A stretch of 64,000 nucleotides of DNA from an uncultured Anaerococcus sp. (GCA_943914475.1 CALUCE010000006.1:1-64000); one strand, 5' to 3'. Positions 22,261-31,772 are shown, numbered from the stretch's first letter. Translations and numbers: made by a program. The notes: generated by a model not told the origin, from the letters alone.

Positions 22261-23549
22261 CATTTTATAAGCTCATCTTTAAATTTTAAAATATCCCCAA
22301 TCAAATATAGAGATCCACACCACAAAACTAGGTCATCTTCTCCTGCAAGGTCAAGAGATTTTTTGAAGGCTTCTTTTCTATCGGAAACTTTTCTTACTGA
22401 CTTACCATGGATTAGAAATTCTTTTTCTATATTATCAAGGCTCATGGCCCTAGGATTGTCGATACTTGTTACTATGATTTCATCAGCTACATTTGCGAGC
22501 TTTCCTATAATATAGTCATGGTTTTTATCTTCCAAGACAGAAAAACCTAAGATAAGCTTGTCATAGGTAAATTCTTTTAAAGATTCTAAGAGTATATCTA
22601 TGGCTTCTTGGTTGTGACTACCATCTACTATAACCCTTGGTGACTTTGATATCTCTTGGAGCCTGCCAGGATTTGTAGTTTGGTAGAAGGACTCTTTTAT
22701 AAGCTCATCATCCAAGTTAAATTCATCCTTGAAATAATCCAAAACCATAAGAGCAAGGGATGCATTATAAACTTGGTGGATGCCTATAAGCTTGGTCCTT
22801 ATATTTTTAAAAGACCTAAAGGAAAATTCATTTAAAGAAGTATCAAGCTTATTTATTTCTATCTCATCTTTAGTAAAGCTAAAGATTTGAGAATTTTCGT
22901 CATCAGCCTTCTTTTTAATTACTTCCATAGCCACCTCTTTTTGCGGATAAACAAAAACTGGAGTATTCTTTTTTATTATCCCTGCCTTGTTTGAAGCTAT
23001 TTCTTCTAAAGTATCACCAAGTATTTGTGTATGGTCTTTGGAAATTGTAGTAATAACTGAGGCTATAGGATTTTTTATAATATTGGTACAATCTACAGTA
23101 CCTCCAAGTCCTACCTCTACTACTGCATAGTCGACTTTTTTATCATAAAAATATAAATACATAAGGGCTGTCAAGACTTCAAAATAGGTATTGTGGTAGC
23201 CTTCCTCATCCAGGCTTTCAACCACAGGCCTTAACCTATCTATGTAAGCCTTAAAATCTTGGTCGGATATTTCTTCTCCATTAATAGATACAGATTCATT
23301 TATCCTAACCATGTAAGGGGATGTGAATAAACCACAGCTGTAATTTTTTCCTATGGTTTGAGCCAAAAACCTACAGGTAGACCCCTTGCCATTGGTACCT
23401 GCTACATGGATAACCTTAATCTTATCTTGAGGATTTCCAAAGTGAGCAAGAAGCCTTCTTATCTTTTCTAGGGTATGCTTTTTCCCACCGCTATTTCCTC
23501 TTTCATATATCCAATCCAAATAATCATCTTTTGTTATTAATTTTTCCAT
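22260..23549 (-). CDS. folC: Folylpolyglutamate synthase / dihydrofolate synthase
   Basis: A 429-residue Mur-ligase-type enzyme that adds glutamate to folates, trapping them in the cell. The P-loop is HVAGTNGKGST at about 48-58, the active-site segments are GLFTSPYM and EVGLGGTVDCTN, and VDGSHNQEA is the C-terminal Mur-ligase signature. With the folate transporter at 82-630 it indicates a cell that imports and retains folate. It starts behind AATGGAG and is divergent from the DJ-1 gene. Confidence 0.95.
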   Translation of the reverse strand: MEKLITKDDYLDWIYERGNSGGKKHTLEKIRRLLAHFGNPQDKIKVIHVAGTNGKGSTCRFLAQTIGKNYSCGLFTSPYMVRINESVSINGEEISDQDFKAYIDRLRPVVESLDEEGYHNTYFEVLTALMYLYFYDKKVDYAVVEVGLGGTVDCTNIIKNPIASVITTISKDHTQILGDTLEEIASNKAGIIKKNTPVFVYPQKEVAMEVIKKKADDENSQIFSFTKDEIEINKLDTSLNEFSFRSFKNIRTKLIGIHQVYNASLALMVLDYFKDEFNLDDELIKESFYQTTNPGRLQEISKSPRVIVDGSHNQEAIDILLESLKEFTYDKLILGFSVLEDKNHDYIIGKLANVADEIIVTSIDNPRAMSLDNIEKEFLIHGKSVRKVSDRKEAFKKSLDLAGEDDLVLWCGSLYLIGDILKFKDELIK

Positions 23550-23629
23550 TTTCTATCTCCATTTCTTCCTGTATTATTATAGCAAAAATAGGGTATAAAT
23601 TCATATATAGAGAAAGTATAGGAGGAAAA

Positions 23630-24142
23630 ATGAAGAAAATAGCAGTATTAATAGAAAACTATTTTGACGAACAAGAATTAATTTATCCTTACCACAGGTT
23701 TAGAGAAGACTTCGAAGTAGATTTAATTGGAAGTGAAGAAGGTGTAGAATACCATGGTAAGAGTGGATCTTTTAAATTAAAATCAGATCTAGCAAGCAAG
23801 GATGCCAATCCTGATGATTATCTTGCAGTATATATACCAGGTGGATATTCTCCTGATGGTATGAGAGGTTGCCAAGCTACAGTAGATTTTGTAAAGAAAA
23901 TTTACGACCAAGATAAGCTTGTTGCTTCTATCTGCCACGGACCATGGCTATTGGTAGATGCTCTAGACTTAAAGGGAGTTAAGCTTACCTCTACGTCAAA
24001 GATTAAAAATGATTTGATAAATGCTGGAGCAGAATGGGTTGATGAAGAAGTAGTAGAATCAAAAAATATTATTACTTCCAGAAGTCCAAGAGACCTTCCT
24101 GCTCAATTTAAGGTAATAAATAAAAAGCTTACAAATAAATAG
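23630..24142 (+). CDS. DJ-1/PfpI family protein
   Basis: A 170-residue class I glutamine-amidotransferase-like fold protein. VYIPGGYSPDGMR and ASICHGPWLLVDA contain the conserved nucleophile elbow Cys-His (C at about 103) and the upstream acidic residue. Members act as glyoxalase or deglycase-like stress proteins or as peptidases. The start at 23630 follows AGGAGG; an upstream in-frame reading has no ribosome site. Single-gene transcript with a strong terminator. Confidence 0.9.
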   Translation: MKKIAVLIENYFDEQELIYPYHRFREDFEVDLIGSEEGVEYHGKSGSFKLKSDLASKDANPDDYLAVYIPGGYSPDGMRGCQATVDFVKKIYDQDKLVASICHGPWLLVDALDLKGVKLTSTSKIKNDLINAGAEWVDEEVVESKNIITSRSPRDLPAQFKVINKKLTNK

Positions 24143-24160
24143 AAAATTAAGACAGAAAAA

Positions 24161-24202
24161 TGGTGGAAGATTAGCCTAGGTTAATCTTCCACCAAATTTT
24201 TA
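24161..24202 (+). terminator. Terminator of the DJ-1 gene
   Basis: A perfect 13-bp stem, TGGTGGAAGATTA with TAATCTTCCACCA, is followed by AATTTTTAT. Confidence 0.88.
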
Positions 24203-24240
24203 TTTGTTTAAGTTTTTTGGTAAGATAATTTAGAGGTGAG

Positions 24241-24957
24241 ATGATGAAAAGAAACTATTTAATAGACCAAGTCAGAGGTTTTACCATAATATCTATGGTC
24301 TTATTCCATTTGTTTTATGATATAAGCCTATATAGAAGCCTTGCCTGGTATGATGGAACTCTTTTTAACCATATCTGGCAGCTTTCCATAGCAACTTCAT
24401 TTTTTACAATTTCAGGCATTACTTCAAATTTCCTAAGCTCTAAAAAAAATATAAAAAGAGGGATTAAGGTAAGTCTTTTAGGATTTTTGATAAGCCTTGT
24501 TACCTACCTTGTTGACAAGGACTTAAGGATAGTTTTTGGTGTTTTAAACGGCCTTGGCCTATCCATGATTTTGATAGGACTTATGCAAGATAGGATATCA
24601 ATAAATCCAAAGCTATGCTGGTTATTTTTGGGAATTTTCATCCTAACTTACAGAATTCCCAACAAGGAAATCCTTGCCTTCCCAATAGAATCCTCCCTAT
24701 ATGATATAAACCTATTTTACTTGGGCTTTCCTAGTGATAGTTTTTATTCTACAGACTATTTTCCTCTAATACCTTGGTTTTTCATATATATCTTTGGATT
24801 TCTATTTGGACAAATTTTTATTAAATCAAAATATTTTAAAAAAGACTATAAGAATAACTTCCTAGCAAAAATAGGCCAACATTCTATAGAAATCTACCTA
24901 GCCCACCAAGTGATTATCTATGTTTTAGTTTACCTATACTTTACTTACCTAGGCTAG
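24241..24957 (+). CDS. DUF1624 heparan-alpha-glucosaminide acetyltransferase-like membrane protein
   Basis: A 238-residue membrane protein with about seven helices. It starts RNYLIDQVRGFTIISMVLFHLFYD, with the Arg-Gly-Phe and the His-containing first helix typical of DUF1624/acyltransferase-3-like proteins, and ends with LAHQVIIY. Members may move acetyl groups across the membrane onto a glycan; the target here is unknown. GAGGTGAG precedes two possible starts (24241 or 24244). It ends one base from the convergent YkvA-like gene. Confidence 0.8.
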   Translation: MMKRNYLIDQVRGFTIISMVLFHLFYDISLYRSLAWYDGTLFNHIWQLSIATSFFTISGITSNFLSSKKNIKRGIKVSLLGFLISLVTYLVDKDLRIVFGVLNGLGLSMILIGLMQDRISINPKLCWLFLGIFILTYRIPNKEILAFPIESSLYDINLFYLGFPSDSFYSTDYFPLIPWFFIYIFGFLFGQIFIKSKYFKKDYKNNFLAKIGQHSIEIYLAHQVIIYVLVYLYFTYLG

Positions 24958-24958
24958 T

Positions 24959-25330
24959 TTATCTTTGTAAGATGTTTCTAAAAATAATAAATGCTAGTAT
25001 AAGCACTATAAGGAAAAGAACTATTTTATAGTTTTTTAAATTTTTTGAGTTAAACCATAGATTTTTGGTTTTTTCTATGGATTCATTCCATATATTAGTT
25101 GGAACCAAGTTTGATATGAGCATACCTACTAGAGGGATTAGAGCTATATCATCAGCAAGTCCCAATAGTGGTATGGTGTCAGGCACTATATCCAGTGGGG
25201 CTAAAATATATATTACAAGACCTCCAATCAATGCTTTGGCAAGTTTGGGAGTCTGATCATTTTTAATAAGATAATAGTAAAGAGGAAGTTTCTCTCTAAA
25301 AAATTTACCATTTTTTGTTTTCTTTTTCAT
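24959..25330 (-). CDS. YkvA-like DUF1232 membrane protein
   Basis: A 123-residue protein with the DUF1232 signature YILAPLDIVPDTIPLLGLADD (about 43-63) followed by a hydrophobic stretch and a C-terminal helix at about 103-119. The function of the family is not established; similar small proteins occur throughout bacteria. It starts behind AAAGGAGG and is divergent from the alpha/beta-hydrolase gene. Confidence 0.85.
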   Translation of the reverse strand: MKKKTKNGKFFREKLPLYYYLIKNDQTPKLAKALIGGLVIYILAPLDIVPDTIPLLGLADDIALIPLVGMLISNLVPTNIWNESIEKTKNLWFNSKNLKNYKIVLFLIVLILAFIIFRNILQR

Positions 25331-25454
25331 ATGACCTCCTTTAAAGTTTATTATACTATTATTTTATTTATTTCAAATTTTAAGATAATATTTTTAATTA
25401 TCTTAATTCTTAAATTAATTTTGTGAAAGCATAAGACCGCAAATTTCTAATCAA

Positions 25455-25483
25455 TTGTATTAAAAATCTTTTTATAATATAAT
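25455..25483 (+). promoter_or_regulatory. Promoter of the 25506-26456 gene
   Basis: TTGTAT (25455-25460), 17 bases, then TATAAT (25478-25483). The transcript would begin just upstream of the GGAGAG ribosome site. Confidence 0.75.
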
Positions 25484-25505
25484 TTATAAAGAAATGGAGA
25501 GAAAA

Positions 25506-26456
25506 ATGAAAAAATATCTAAAAGAAATACTGAAGTTTTTCCTAGTTTTTCTTCTTATTTTACTAGGTATAGGACTGGTATTTTCTTTGTACATGAATAA
25601 TATAAAAAAGAAAAATGACGAATTTGCCAGAAACGACCGCATTTCCTATAAGAAAAACGTAAATAGGATAGAGTACGAATATACAACTAAAAGTACCGAT
25701 TCTGTGCAAAAAGAGCTTGTAAAGGACCCAGACGATCAAAATAAAAGCTATGAGCTTTACTATCCTATGGATGCCAAGAAAAAACTCCCCCTCATTATAT
25801 GGGCAGGAGATAAAGATTTAAAAACCAAAGACTATGAAAAGTCCCTAGAAAGTCTTTCAACCTATGGTTTTGCAGTTCTAGCCATGGAAGGAGCAAACTT
25901 AGGCCAAGGAACTTCCACCTACCAGGCTCTTGATCTTATGGATAAGCTAAATAAGAATAAGGATTTTTCACTTTATAAAAAAATTAATATGGAAAATATA
26001 GGCCTGGGAGGTCATGGACAAGGAGCTTGTGAGGTTTTGAATGCATCCTATCTTAAGGATAATCATGTAAAATCAATCTTTCTTACTTCCCTACCAAAGC
26101 TTGGAAGCCTAAAAAATAAGTTTACTTTTAAGGATAAGTCAAATCTTTCCTATGATATGACAAAGGTATCTCAGCCGATCTTTATAAGTGCAGGTTCTGG
26201 AAAATTAGACTCCTTTTATTGTCCTTTGGAAGCTATATCTGAAGAAATTTATTTAGTAGACAAAAATATAGAAGCCTACGGAGCCATAAGGAAAAAATAC
26301 GATAACAACTTGGTAAATAACTACCAGCCTTTAGGCTATATGAATGCTTGGTTTACCTACAGCTTAAAAAAAGACACTACTGCAGCCAACGCCTTTATAG
26401 AAAAACAAGAGTTAAAAAACAACCCATCTTGGGCATATGTAAAAGACAATAGATAA
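25506..26456 (+). CDS. Membrane-anchored alpha/beta-hydrolase-like protein
   Basis: A 316-residue protein with an N-terminal membrane anchor (about 9-30) and an extracytoplasmic hydrolase fold. LPLIIWAGD marks the oxyanion strand and IGLGGHGQGACEV (about 172) the elbow position, where the usual G-x-S-x-G reads GGHGQG, so the nucleophile Ser is replaced by Gly. Activity is therefore doubtful. The first third is charged linker. The start at 25506 is chosen for GGAGAG at 5 bases; an ATG at 25494 would lie over that site. Substrate unknown. Confidence 0.65.
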   Translation: MKKYLKEILKFFLVFLLILLGIGLVFSLYMNNIKKKNDEFARNDRISYKKNVNRIEYEYTTKSTDSVQKELVKDPDDQNKSYELYYPMDAKKKLPLIIWAGDKDLKTKDYEKSLESLSTYGFAVLAMEGANLGQGTSTYQALDLMDKLNKNKDFSLYKKINMENIGLGGHGQGACEVLNASYLKDNHVKSIFLTSLPKLGSLKNKFTFKDKSNLSYDMTKVSQPIFISAGSGKLDSFYCPLEAISEEIYLVDKNIEAYGAIRKKYDNNLVNNYQPLGYMNAWFTYSLKKDTTAANAFIEKQELKNNPSWAYVKDNR

Positions 26457-26465
26457 GGATAAACC

Positions 26466-26882
26466 TTAGCTATTGTCTTTTTCTATTAGTCCTATATAAT
26501 AGTCTCTTATATCTTCTCCTGGTCCATTTTTTAGTCTCTTATAAACTTTTTCAATCGGAGAAATAACAAGGTCATCTTTTTTCAGTATTGGAAAAGATAG
26601 GTCTTCTTCCTTGATCCAAGCAAAGCCTTCTTCTTTATATTTTTGATCTAAGAGCACTTGACCCAGATAGGCTCCAAAGATACTTGCCAAGTCGTATACT
26701 TGCTGGTCAGTAAGTTTACTTATCCTTACATCTTGACCATAGTAAGCAAGGATATGGTCTAAATCTTTGATAGATCCTGGTGTAAAGTCAAAAACCCTAT
26801 TGAAATCTTCTGCACACTTTATGGCCTTGTAGATATTATTTTCTATTCTTTTTTCTGTTATCCTATCTTTCTTATAATCCAT
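26466..26882 (-). CDS. Hypothetical acidic protein
   Basis: A 138-residue soluble, helix-rich protein that I do not recognise. Features are an N-terminal charged segment (MDYKKDRITEKRIENN), an aromatic middle (LASIFGAYLGQVLL) and a Lys/Glu-rich C-terminal half. The pattern is reminiscent of small DUF3806-like proteins, but that is a weak impression. The start at 26882 follows GGAGGAGA; the longer upstream reading has no ribosome site. It lies convergent to the membrane hydrolase gene with nine bases between. Confidence 0.6.
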   Translation of the reverse strand: MDYKKDRITEKRIENNIYKAIKCAEDFNRVFDFTPGSIKDLDHILAYYGQDVRISKLTDQQVYDLASIFGAYLGQVLLDQKYKEEGFAWIKEEDLSFPILKKDDLVISPIEKVYKRLKNGPGEDIRDYYIGLIEKDNS

Positions 26883-26935
26883 TGTCTCCTCCAAGCCTTT
26901 CTTACTACTATTATACAAGAAGCCTTGGATAAACA

Positions 26936-26974
26936 AAAGACACCAAGACCTACTATGCCCTGGTGCCTATATTT
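26936..26974 (-). terminator. Terminator of the glutathione-peroxidase-like gene
   Basis: GGCACCA pairs with TGGTGTC (one G-U), followed by TTTTGTTT on the minus strand. Confidence 0.65.
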
Positions 26975-26975
26975 T

Positions 26976-27518
26976 TTATAATAAAGATTCTATGCATTCC
27001 TTTACATCTTTTAAATCTGCTGTTGGCTCAAATCTCTCAACTACATTACCATTTCTATCTATGATAAACTTGGTGAAATTCCATTTGATATCGTCACTAT
27101 CTCTCCAGTTTGGATCTTCCTTGTCAAACATTTCTTCAAGTATAGGTCTGATAGGATGGTCTTGGAAACCTTCAAAACCTTTTTGATCTTTAAGGTAGCT
27201 ATAAAGTTCAAGTTCATTTTCGCCGTTTACATCTGATTTTTTGAATGGTTTAAACTTAGTGTTAAACTTTAATTGGCAGAAGCTATGTATCTCTTCTTCA
27301 CTGCCTGGAGCTTGGCCACCAAATTGGTTGCAAGGGATATCAATAACTTCGAAACCTTGGTCTTTAAGGTCTTCGTAGATTTTTTCAATTTCTTCATATT
27401 GAGGTGTAAAACCGCATTCTGTTGCAGTGTTTACTATCATAAGGACCTTGCCTTCATAGTTTTTTAAAGAAACGTCTTTGCCTTCTGCATCTTTAATAGT
27501 GTAATCGTATACTGTCAT
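26976..27518 (-). CDS. Glutathione peroxidase family thiol peroxidase
   Basis: A 180-residue thioredoxin-fold peroxidase of the BsaA type. The peroxidatic residue is C35 in NTATECGFTPQ, a Cys enzyme and not a selenoprotein (no in-frame TGA there). The partner residues are CNQFGGQ (Gln) and KWNFTKF (Trp, Asn). Such enzymes reduce hydroperoxides, usually with thioredoxin in bacteria. It starts behind AAGGAG and has its own terminator. A useful trait for an anaerobe exposed to oxygen. Confidence 0.93.
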   Translation of the reverse strand: MTVYDYTIKDAEGKDVSLKNYEGKVLMIVNTATECGFTPQYEEIEKIYEDLKDQGFEVIDIPCNQFGGQAPGSEEEIHSFCQLKFNTKFKPFKKSDVNGENELELYSYLKDQKGFEGFQDHPIRPILEEMFDKEDPNWRDSDDIKWNFTKFIIDRNGNVVERFEPTADLKDVKECIESLL

Positions 27519-27631
27519 TTTTTCTCCTTACATAAAATAATTTTACATTCTTATTATACACAAAAGAGCTTCTAAATCAAAGTAAATTTATTATTTTATA
27601 TTTTTTTAATAATAATAATAAATTTATACAT

Positions 27632-27662
27632 AAAAAGGACCCAGCTAAGGGTCCCTATTTTT
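27632..27662 (-). terminator. Terminator of the M18 aminopeptidase gene
   Basis: GGGACCC/GGGTCC arms around TTAGCT are followed on the minus strand by TTTTTA. Confidence 0.8.
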
Positions 27663-27666
27663 ATTA

Positions 27667-29049
27667 TTATCCTTCAAACTTGTCCAAGAATACTTGGTAA
27701 GCCTTGTAGGTCATATAGGCATCTGCCTTGGAAAGTAGCTCTACAGGAGCGTGCATGGATAGCATGGCTGTTCCCATATCTACAACTTCTGCTCCATGTT
27801 CTGCAAGTATATAGGCTATGGTTCCTCCACCACCTTGGTCAACTTTTCCAAGCTCACCAGTTTGCCAAATTACTTCATTTTCGTTAAATAGGTCACGTAA
27901 TTTAGCTAGGAATTCTGGGTTGGCATCATTTGAGCCTGACTTACCTCTGGCACCTGTGTACTTGCTCATGGCAATACCATGGCCAACAAAGGCTGTGTTT
28001 AGTTTTTCAAAGGCATAGTCATGGTCTGGATCATAGGCTACAGTAACGTCAGCTGATAATACATGAGAATTTGCCATAGCTCTTCTTACTAGTATATCTG
28101 AGTAATTTTCTCTTGTGGCAAGTAGCTCTGCAACCATATTTTCAAAGAACTTAGCTTGCATTGAAGTATTTCCTACAGAACCAATTTCTTCCTTGTCTAC
28201 AAAGAGACCTACTGCAGTTACTTTTGGATTATCTACATTAAGAATAGCTTCAAGGTTAGCAAATGAACATACTCTGTCGTCTTGTCCATGGGCTGCTACC
28301 ATTGCCCTATCAAAGCCAACATCTCTTGCCTTGGCTGCTGGTACAATTTGAATTTCTGCTACTCTGAAATCATCTTCTTCAAGATTGTAGTTTTCCTTTA
28401 GGTAGGATGAAACTGATTTTTTGATAGGATTTTCTTCATCTGAAATATTGAAAGATGAATGTCCAAAGACAACATTTAAGCTTTCAGCTTCTACTGCTTC
28501 AGCTGCTTTCTTTTGGCTTTGGGTAGCTCCCAAGTGTGGAAGTATGTCATTTATATAAAATACTGGATCATCTTCCTTTTCACCTATGGAAATATTTACT
28601 TCCTTGCCATCCTTATCAATGAAGAAACCGTGCATAGCTAGTTGGATAGTTGGCCATTGGTATTTTTTGATACCACCATAGTAGTGAGTCTTGGCAAAGG
28701 CCATCTCTGCTTCTTCGTAGATTGGGTTAGCTTTTAGGTCAAGTCTTGGTGAATCCAAGTGACTTCCAACTATGTTCATACCCTTTTCTAGGTCTTCTCC
28801 TAGAACCATCAATACTACAGATTTGTTCTTGTTGTTTAGGTAAATTTTGTCATTTTTCTCTGGACCTTTTTCCAAGGCTTGTTCTAGTGAAATAAAGCCT
28901 TTTTCCTTGGCTTGTCTGATAATTTCACTTGTAGCAAGTCTTTCGGTTTTTGCTAGGTCTAGAAAATTCTTATATTTTTCTGAATAGTCAAATATTTCTT
29001 TGTTTGTTTGGTCATCTATTTGTTGCCAAACTGATTTTCTTTTTTCCAT
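27667..29049 (-). CDS. M18 family metallo-aminopeptidase
   Basis: A 460-residue dinuclear zinc aminopeptidase of the M18 family, bacterial APE1/ApeA-like. Metal-site segments are GSHLDSPRLDLK (His/Asp near 98-109), AHGQDDRVC, DKEEIGSVGNTS (acid/base Glu pair), SADVTVAYDP and the late GTAMLSMHAPVELLSKAD. It is a cytosolic peptidase degrading N-terminal acidic or neutral residues. The start is the ATG at 29047-29049, just after GAGAGGTGG; an in-frame GTG three codons upstream lies in that site. Confidence 0.92.
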   Translation of the reverse strand: MEKRKSVWQQIDDQTNKEIFDYSEKYKNFLDLAKTERLATSEIIRQAKEKGFISLEQALEKGPEKNDKIYLNNKNKSVVLMVLGEDLEKGMNIVGSHLDSPRLDLKANPIYEEAEMAFAKTHYYGGIKKYQWPTIQLAMHGFFIDKDGKEVNISIGEKEDDPVFYINDILPHLGATQSQKKAAEAVEAESLNVVFGHSSFNISDEENPIKKSVSSYLKENYNLEEDDFRVAEIQIVPAAKARDVGFDRAMVAAHGQDDRVCSFANLEAILNVDNPKVTAVGLFVDKEEIGSVGNTSMQAKFFENMVAELLATRENYSDILVRRAMANSHVLSADVTVAYDPDHDYAFEKLNTAFVGHGIAMSKYTGARGKSGSNDANPEFLAKLRDLFNENEVIWQTGELGKVDQGGGGTIAYILAEHGAEVVDMGTAMLSMHAPVELLSKADAYMTYKAYQVFLDKFEG

Positions 29050-29101
29050 ATTTACCACCTCTCTTTAAACTACTATACTCCATATATTTTTAAAGAAAAC
29101 A

Positions 29102-29905
29102 TTAGGCTGTTTTAGTTTTTTCCATATCCCAAATCTTCTTAGCAAGATAAACCATGAGTACTGTAAGAGCAAGGATAACTAGCTCAATTATAAGGATATT
29201 TATAGCCTTTTGACTTAAAATCAAAGATACAAAGTCAAGTAAAAAATGTAGGGCTAAGCTTAAGAAAAATAAAGACGCTTTCTTATTTTTCACCGCAAAC
29301 CAGACCAAAACTGACATAGAAATTTGTGCAAACATAGCTATGACTCTTTCAATGATACCAAGTAGGTAAAAATACCAGCCTGTAGAAGCAAGCTTATCAA
29401 TAAGATCAAGATAATTATTTAAAACTTGGCCAGAAAGTCCATTTAAGATAGAATCTATGTTTCCATTATTAATATTAATAGCAAGATAAATATTACTTAC
29501 CATACCCAAAGTTAGGATAATTAAGGACTCCATACCTCCATGGCCTGCCCCATACATAAGGGCGTTTTGATTCTTCTCCCTGTATTTTTTTAAGGGATAT
29601 AAAAAGGCAAGAAGCCTACCAGTTTGTTCAAAAATTGCCGCAAAGGCTGCACCAAGACCTGTGAAAACTGTCTTGTTTTGAATAATAGAAGCTTTTGCAA
29701 AATCACTAGTAAAGACCATGCTTTGGAAAATATTTTTTAAAATAACCCCAAAGAGCATAAAGACTCCCGCACCTATTATGAATGAATAAAGGTCTGCCTT
29801 CTTCTTTCTGTAAAAATAACCTTCAAATAAGATGGGAATTAATAATCCACCTATACATGATATAAGCATAAAGACTATGGATATGGTTGGAACTTCTTTG
29901 TACAT
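29102..29905 (-). CDS. YhfC-family intramembrane protein
   Basis: A 267-residue membrane protein with about seven helices. The first half carries FAAIFEQTGRLLAF and YGAGHGGMESLIIL, the conserved Glu-containing helices and HGGxE motif of the YhfC family, a group distantly related to CPBP/PrsW-type intramembrane proteases. Protease activity is unproven. It is 33 bases downstream of the YwaF-like gene on the same strand, likely co-transcribed. Confidence 0.78.
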   Translation of the reverse strand: MYKEVPTISIVFMLISCIGGLLIPILFEGYFYRKKKADLYSFIIGAGVFMLFGVILKNIFQSMVFTSDFAKASIIQNKTVFTGLGAAFAAIFEQTGRLLAFLYPLKKYREKNQNALMYGAGHGGMESLIILTLGMVSNIYLAININNGNIDSILNGLSGQVLNNYLDLIDKLASTGWYFYLLGIIERVIAMFAQISMSVLVWFAVKNKKASLFFLSLALHFLLDFVSLILSQKAINILIIELVILALTVLMVYLAKKIWDMEKTKTA

Positions 29906-29938
29906 ATAACCTCCAAATAAAATATTACAATAAATCTC

Positions 29939-30631
29939 TTAAATTCTAGCAAATCTCTTCCTATAAATCTTCCCCAAATCTATTTCAAGAAAACTTAGTC
30001 CTATAGTGAGTAAAGATGTTATAAGCATAAATAAAATAGGCTTGGAAAGATTTATATCTAGTCCTTCTGGCAGGCTTGATAGGTAGCCATAATTTGCTTT
30101 AAAGATAAAATTAGCAAGAAAAATAAAGCTATTAAGGACAAAAGAATAGGTAAAAATCTCTCCTAGCTTTAGACTATGATTTGTATTAAGAATAATCATA
30201 AAACCTGTCATTATAAGGATAAGGTGAGAGCCTACATAGGTAAGGTTTGTGATATGTGGGCATAGATAAGGAGAAGGGTCTGGTATCATAAAGGCTATAA
30301 AAGCTCCACTTATACCAAGCCAGGCAAAATACTTTGCCCATTTTTCTTTGCCTGAAAAATATGACACAGCCATCATAAGCTGGGCCACCCTACAGTGATA
30401 AAAAGGTAGTCCTTCTACTAAAAAAATGTCCCTATCTCCAGCATACCAAAAGATTAAAAGTCCTTGGAATAAGAGCCCTAGGCCTAATAGTATTTTCAAA
30501 AAATCTTTCCTATTCCTTGCCTTATAGGCAAAAACCAAGGCCAAGACTAGGGCAAGTCTAACTAGGGTCATATTTAGGCTGGTAAGGCCATCTTCATTGT
30601 GTCTAAAAAAGTATCTTATGTATTCAATCAT
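29939..30631 (-). CDS. YwaF/TIGR02206-like membrane protein
   Basis: A 230-residue membrane protein with seven predicted helices and the family landmarks LPFYHCRVAQLMM (about 76-88) and HLILIMTGFMIIL. It belongs to the YwaF/TMEM164-like group. No biochemical role is established in bacteria. It is the first gene of a pair with the YhfC-like gene. The start has only a weak GAGAGA-type site. Confidence 0.75.
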   Translation of the reverse strand: MIEYIRYFFRHNEDGLTSLNMTLVRLALVLALVFAYKARNRKDFLKILLGLGLLFQGLLIFWYAGDRDIFLVEGLPFYHCRVAQLMMAVSYFSGKEKWAKYFAWLGISGAFIAFMIPDPSPYLCPHITNLTYVGSHLILIMTGFMIILNTNHSLKLGEIFTYSFVLNSFIFLANFIFKANYGYLSSLPEGLDINLSKPILFMLITSLLTIGLSFLEIDLGKIYRKRFARI

Positions 30632-30708
30632 CTTAATCTCTCACTTTAAAAATTTATATAACAATAGATTATTATACTCTTTAAGATTTATCATGTAAAT
30701 TTTAAAAA

Positions 30709-30732
30709 TTAAAAACCTCCCTGGTGGGAGGC
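30709..30732 (-). terminator. Terminator of the threonine aldolase gene
   Basis: A GCCTCCC/GGGAGG hairpin is followed by TTTTTAAT on the minus strand. Confidence 0.8.
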
Positions 30733-30746
30733 TTAAACTCAGTAGC

Positions 30747-31772
30747 TTATAAACATTCTTCTAAAAGTTTTAAATCTTCATCTGTGGTTGACCAAGATGT
30801 GCAAAATCTTATTACAGTATGGTTGGCATCCAAGGTTTGGGTGAAAGCAAAATCTACTTTTTTTGCCAGCTCTTCCATCTTAGAATTTTCTATTACTATA
30901 AATTGTTGATTGGTTGGAGTTTTCATGAAAAATTCATATCCTTTTTTCTCAAGTATTTCCTTAAGTTTTTCTGCTTGTTCAATACCTGTTTTTCCTATTT
31001 CATAGTAAAGATTGTCTGTAAAGAGAGCATCAAACTCTACTCCCAAAAGTCTACCCTTGGCTATCATGGCTCCTCTTTGTTTAACCAAGGTATTAAATCT
31101 TTTTGGTTGGTTATTGTGGGTAAAGACAAGAGCTTCTCCAGCTAGACTACCACACTTGGTTCCGCCTATATAAAATACATCACAAAGTCTTGCCAAATCT
31201 TTTATGCTAAGGTCACATTCAGGAGACATAAGACCGTAGGCTAGTCTTGCCCCATCTATAAAGAATGGAATTTCATAGTCTTTACAAACTCCGTATATAT
31301 CTTCTAATTCATTTTTTGTATAAAGGGTGCCAAGTTCTGTTGGATATGATATGTAAACCATGCCTGGAAATACCATATGGTCATAGGATCCATCCTTATA
31401 GAAAATCTCTATATAGTCTCTTATATCTTGGGCTTTTATTTTTCCATCTTCTGTAGGTAGGGTTAAAACCTTGTGTCCTGAAAACTCTATGGCTCCTGCT
31501 TCGTGGACATTAACGTGGCCTGTAGTAGCAGAAAGTACTCCCTCATAGTCTGCAAGCATAGTATCTATAACGATTTGGTTGGTTTGGGTACCTCCTGTTA
31601 AAAGATAAACCTGAGCATCTTCCTTGTCTATTTCTTTTATTATTTTCTCACAGGCCTTTTGTGTATAAATGTCATTTCCATAACCTGCAAGGCTTTCAAG
31701 GTTGGTATCTATTAACTTTTGAAGTACATCTGGGTGGGCTCCTGCTATATAATCACTTGAAAATGATAACAT
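30747..31772 (-). CDS. Low-specificity L-threonine aldolase family PLP enzyme
   Basis: A 341-residue fold-type I PLP enzyme of the GLY1/LtaE beta-eliminating lyase group, cleaving threonine or allo-threonine to glycine and acetaldehyde. The N-terminal FSSDYIAGAHPDVLQ, LLTGGTQTN, the PLP-Asp/Arg segment FIDGARLAYG (171-180) and the Schiff-base Lys K206 in GGTKCG are all present. It starts behind AGGAGG and forms a single-gene unit with its own terminator. Confidence 0.9.
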   Translation of the reverse strand: MLSFSSDYIAGAHPDVLQKLIDTNLESLAGYGNDIYTQKACEKIIKEIDKEDAQVYLLTGGTQTNQIVIDTMLADYEGVLSATTGHVNVHEAGAIEFSGHKVLTLPTEDGKIKAQDIRDYIEIFYKDGSYDHMVFPGMVYISYPTELGTLYTKNELEDIYGVCKDYEIPFFIDGARLAYGLMSPECDLSIKDLARLCDVFYIGGTKCGSLAGEALVFTHNNQPKRFNTLVKQRGAMIAKGRLLGVEFDALFTDNLYYEIGKTGIEQAEKLKEILEKKGYEFFMKTPTNQQFIVIENSKMEELAKKVDFAFTQTLDANHTVIRFCTSWSTTDEDLKLLEECL

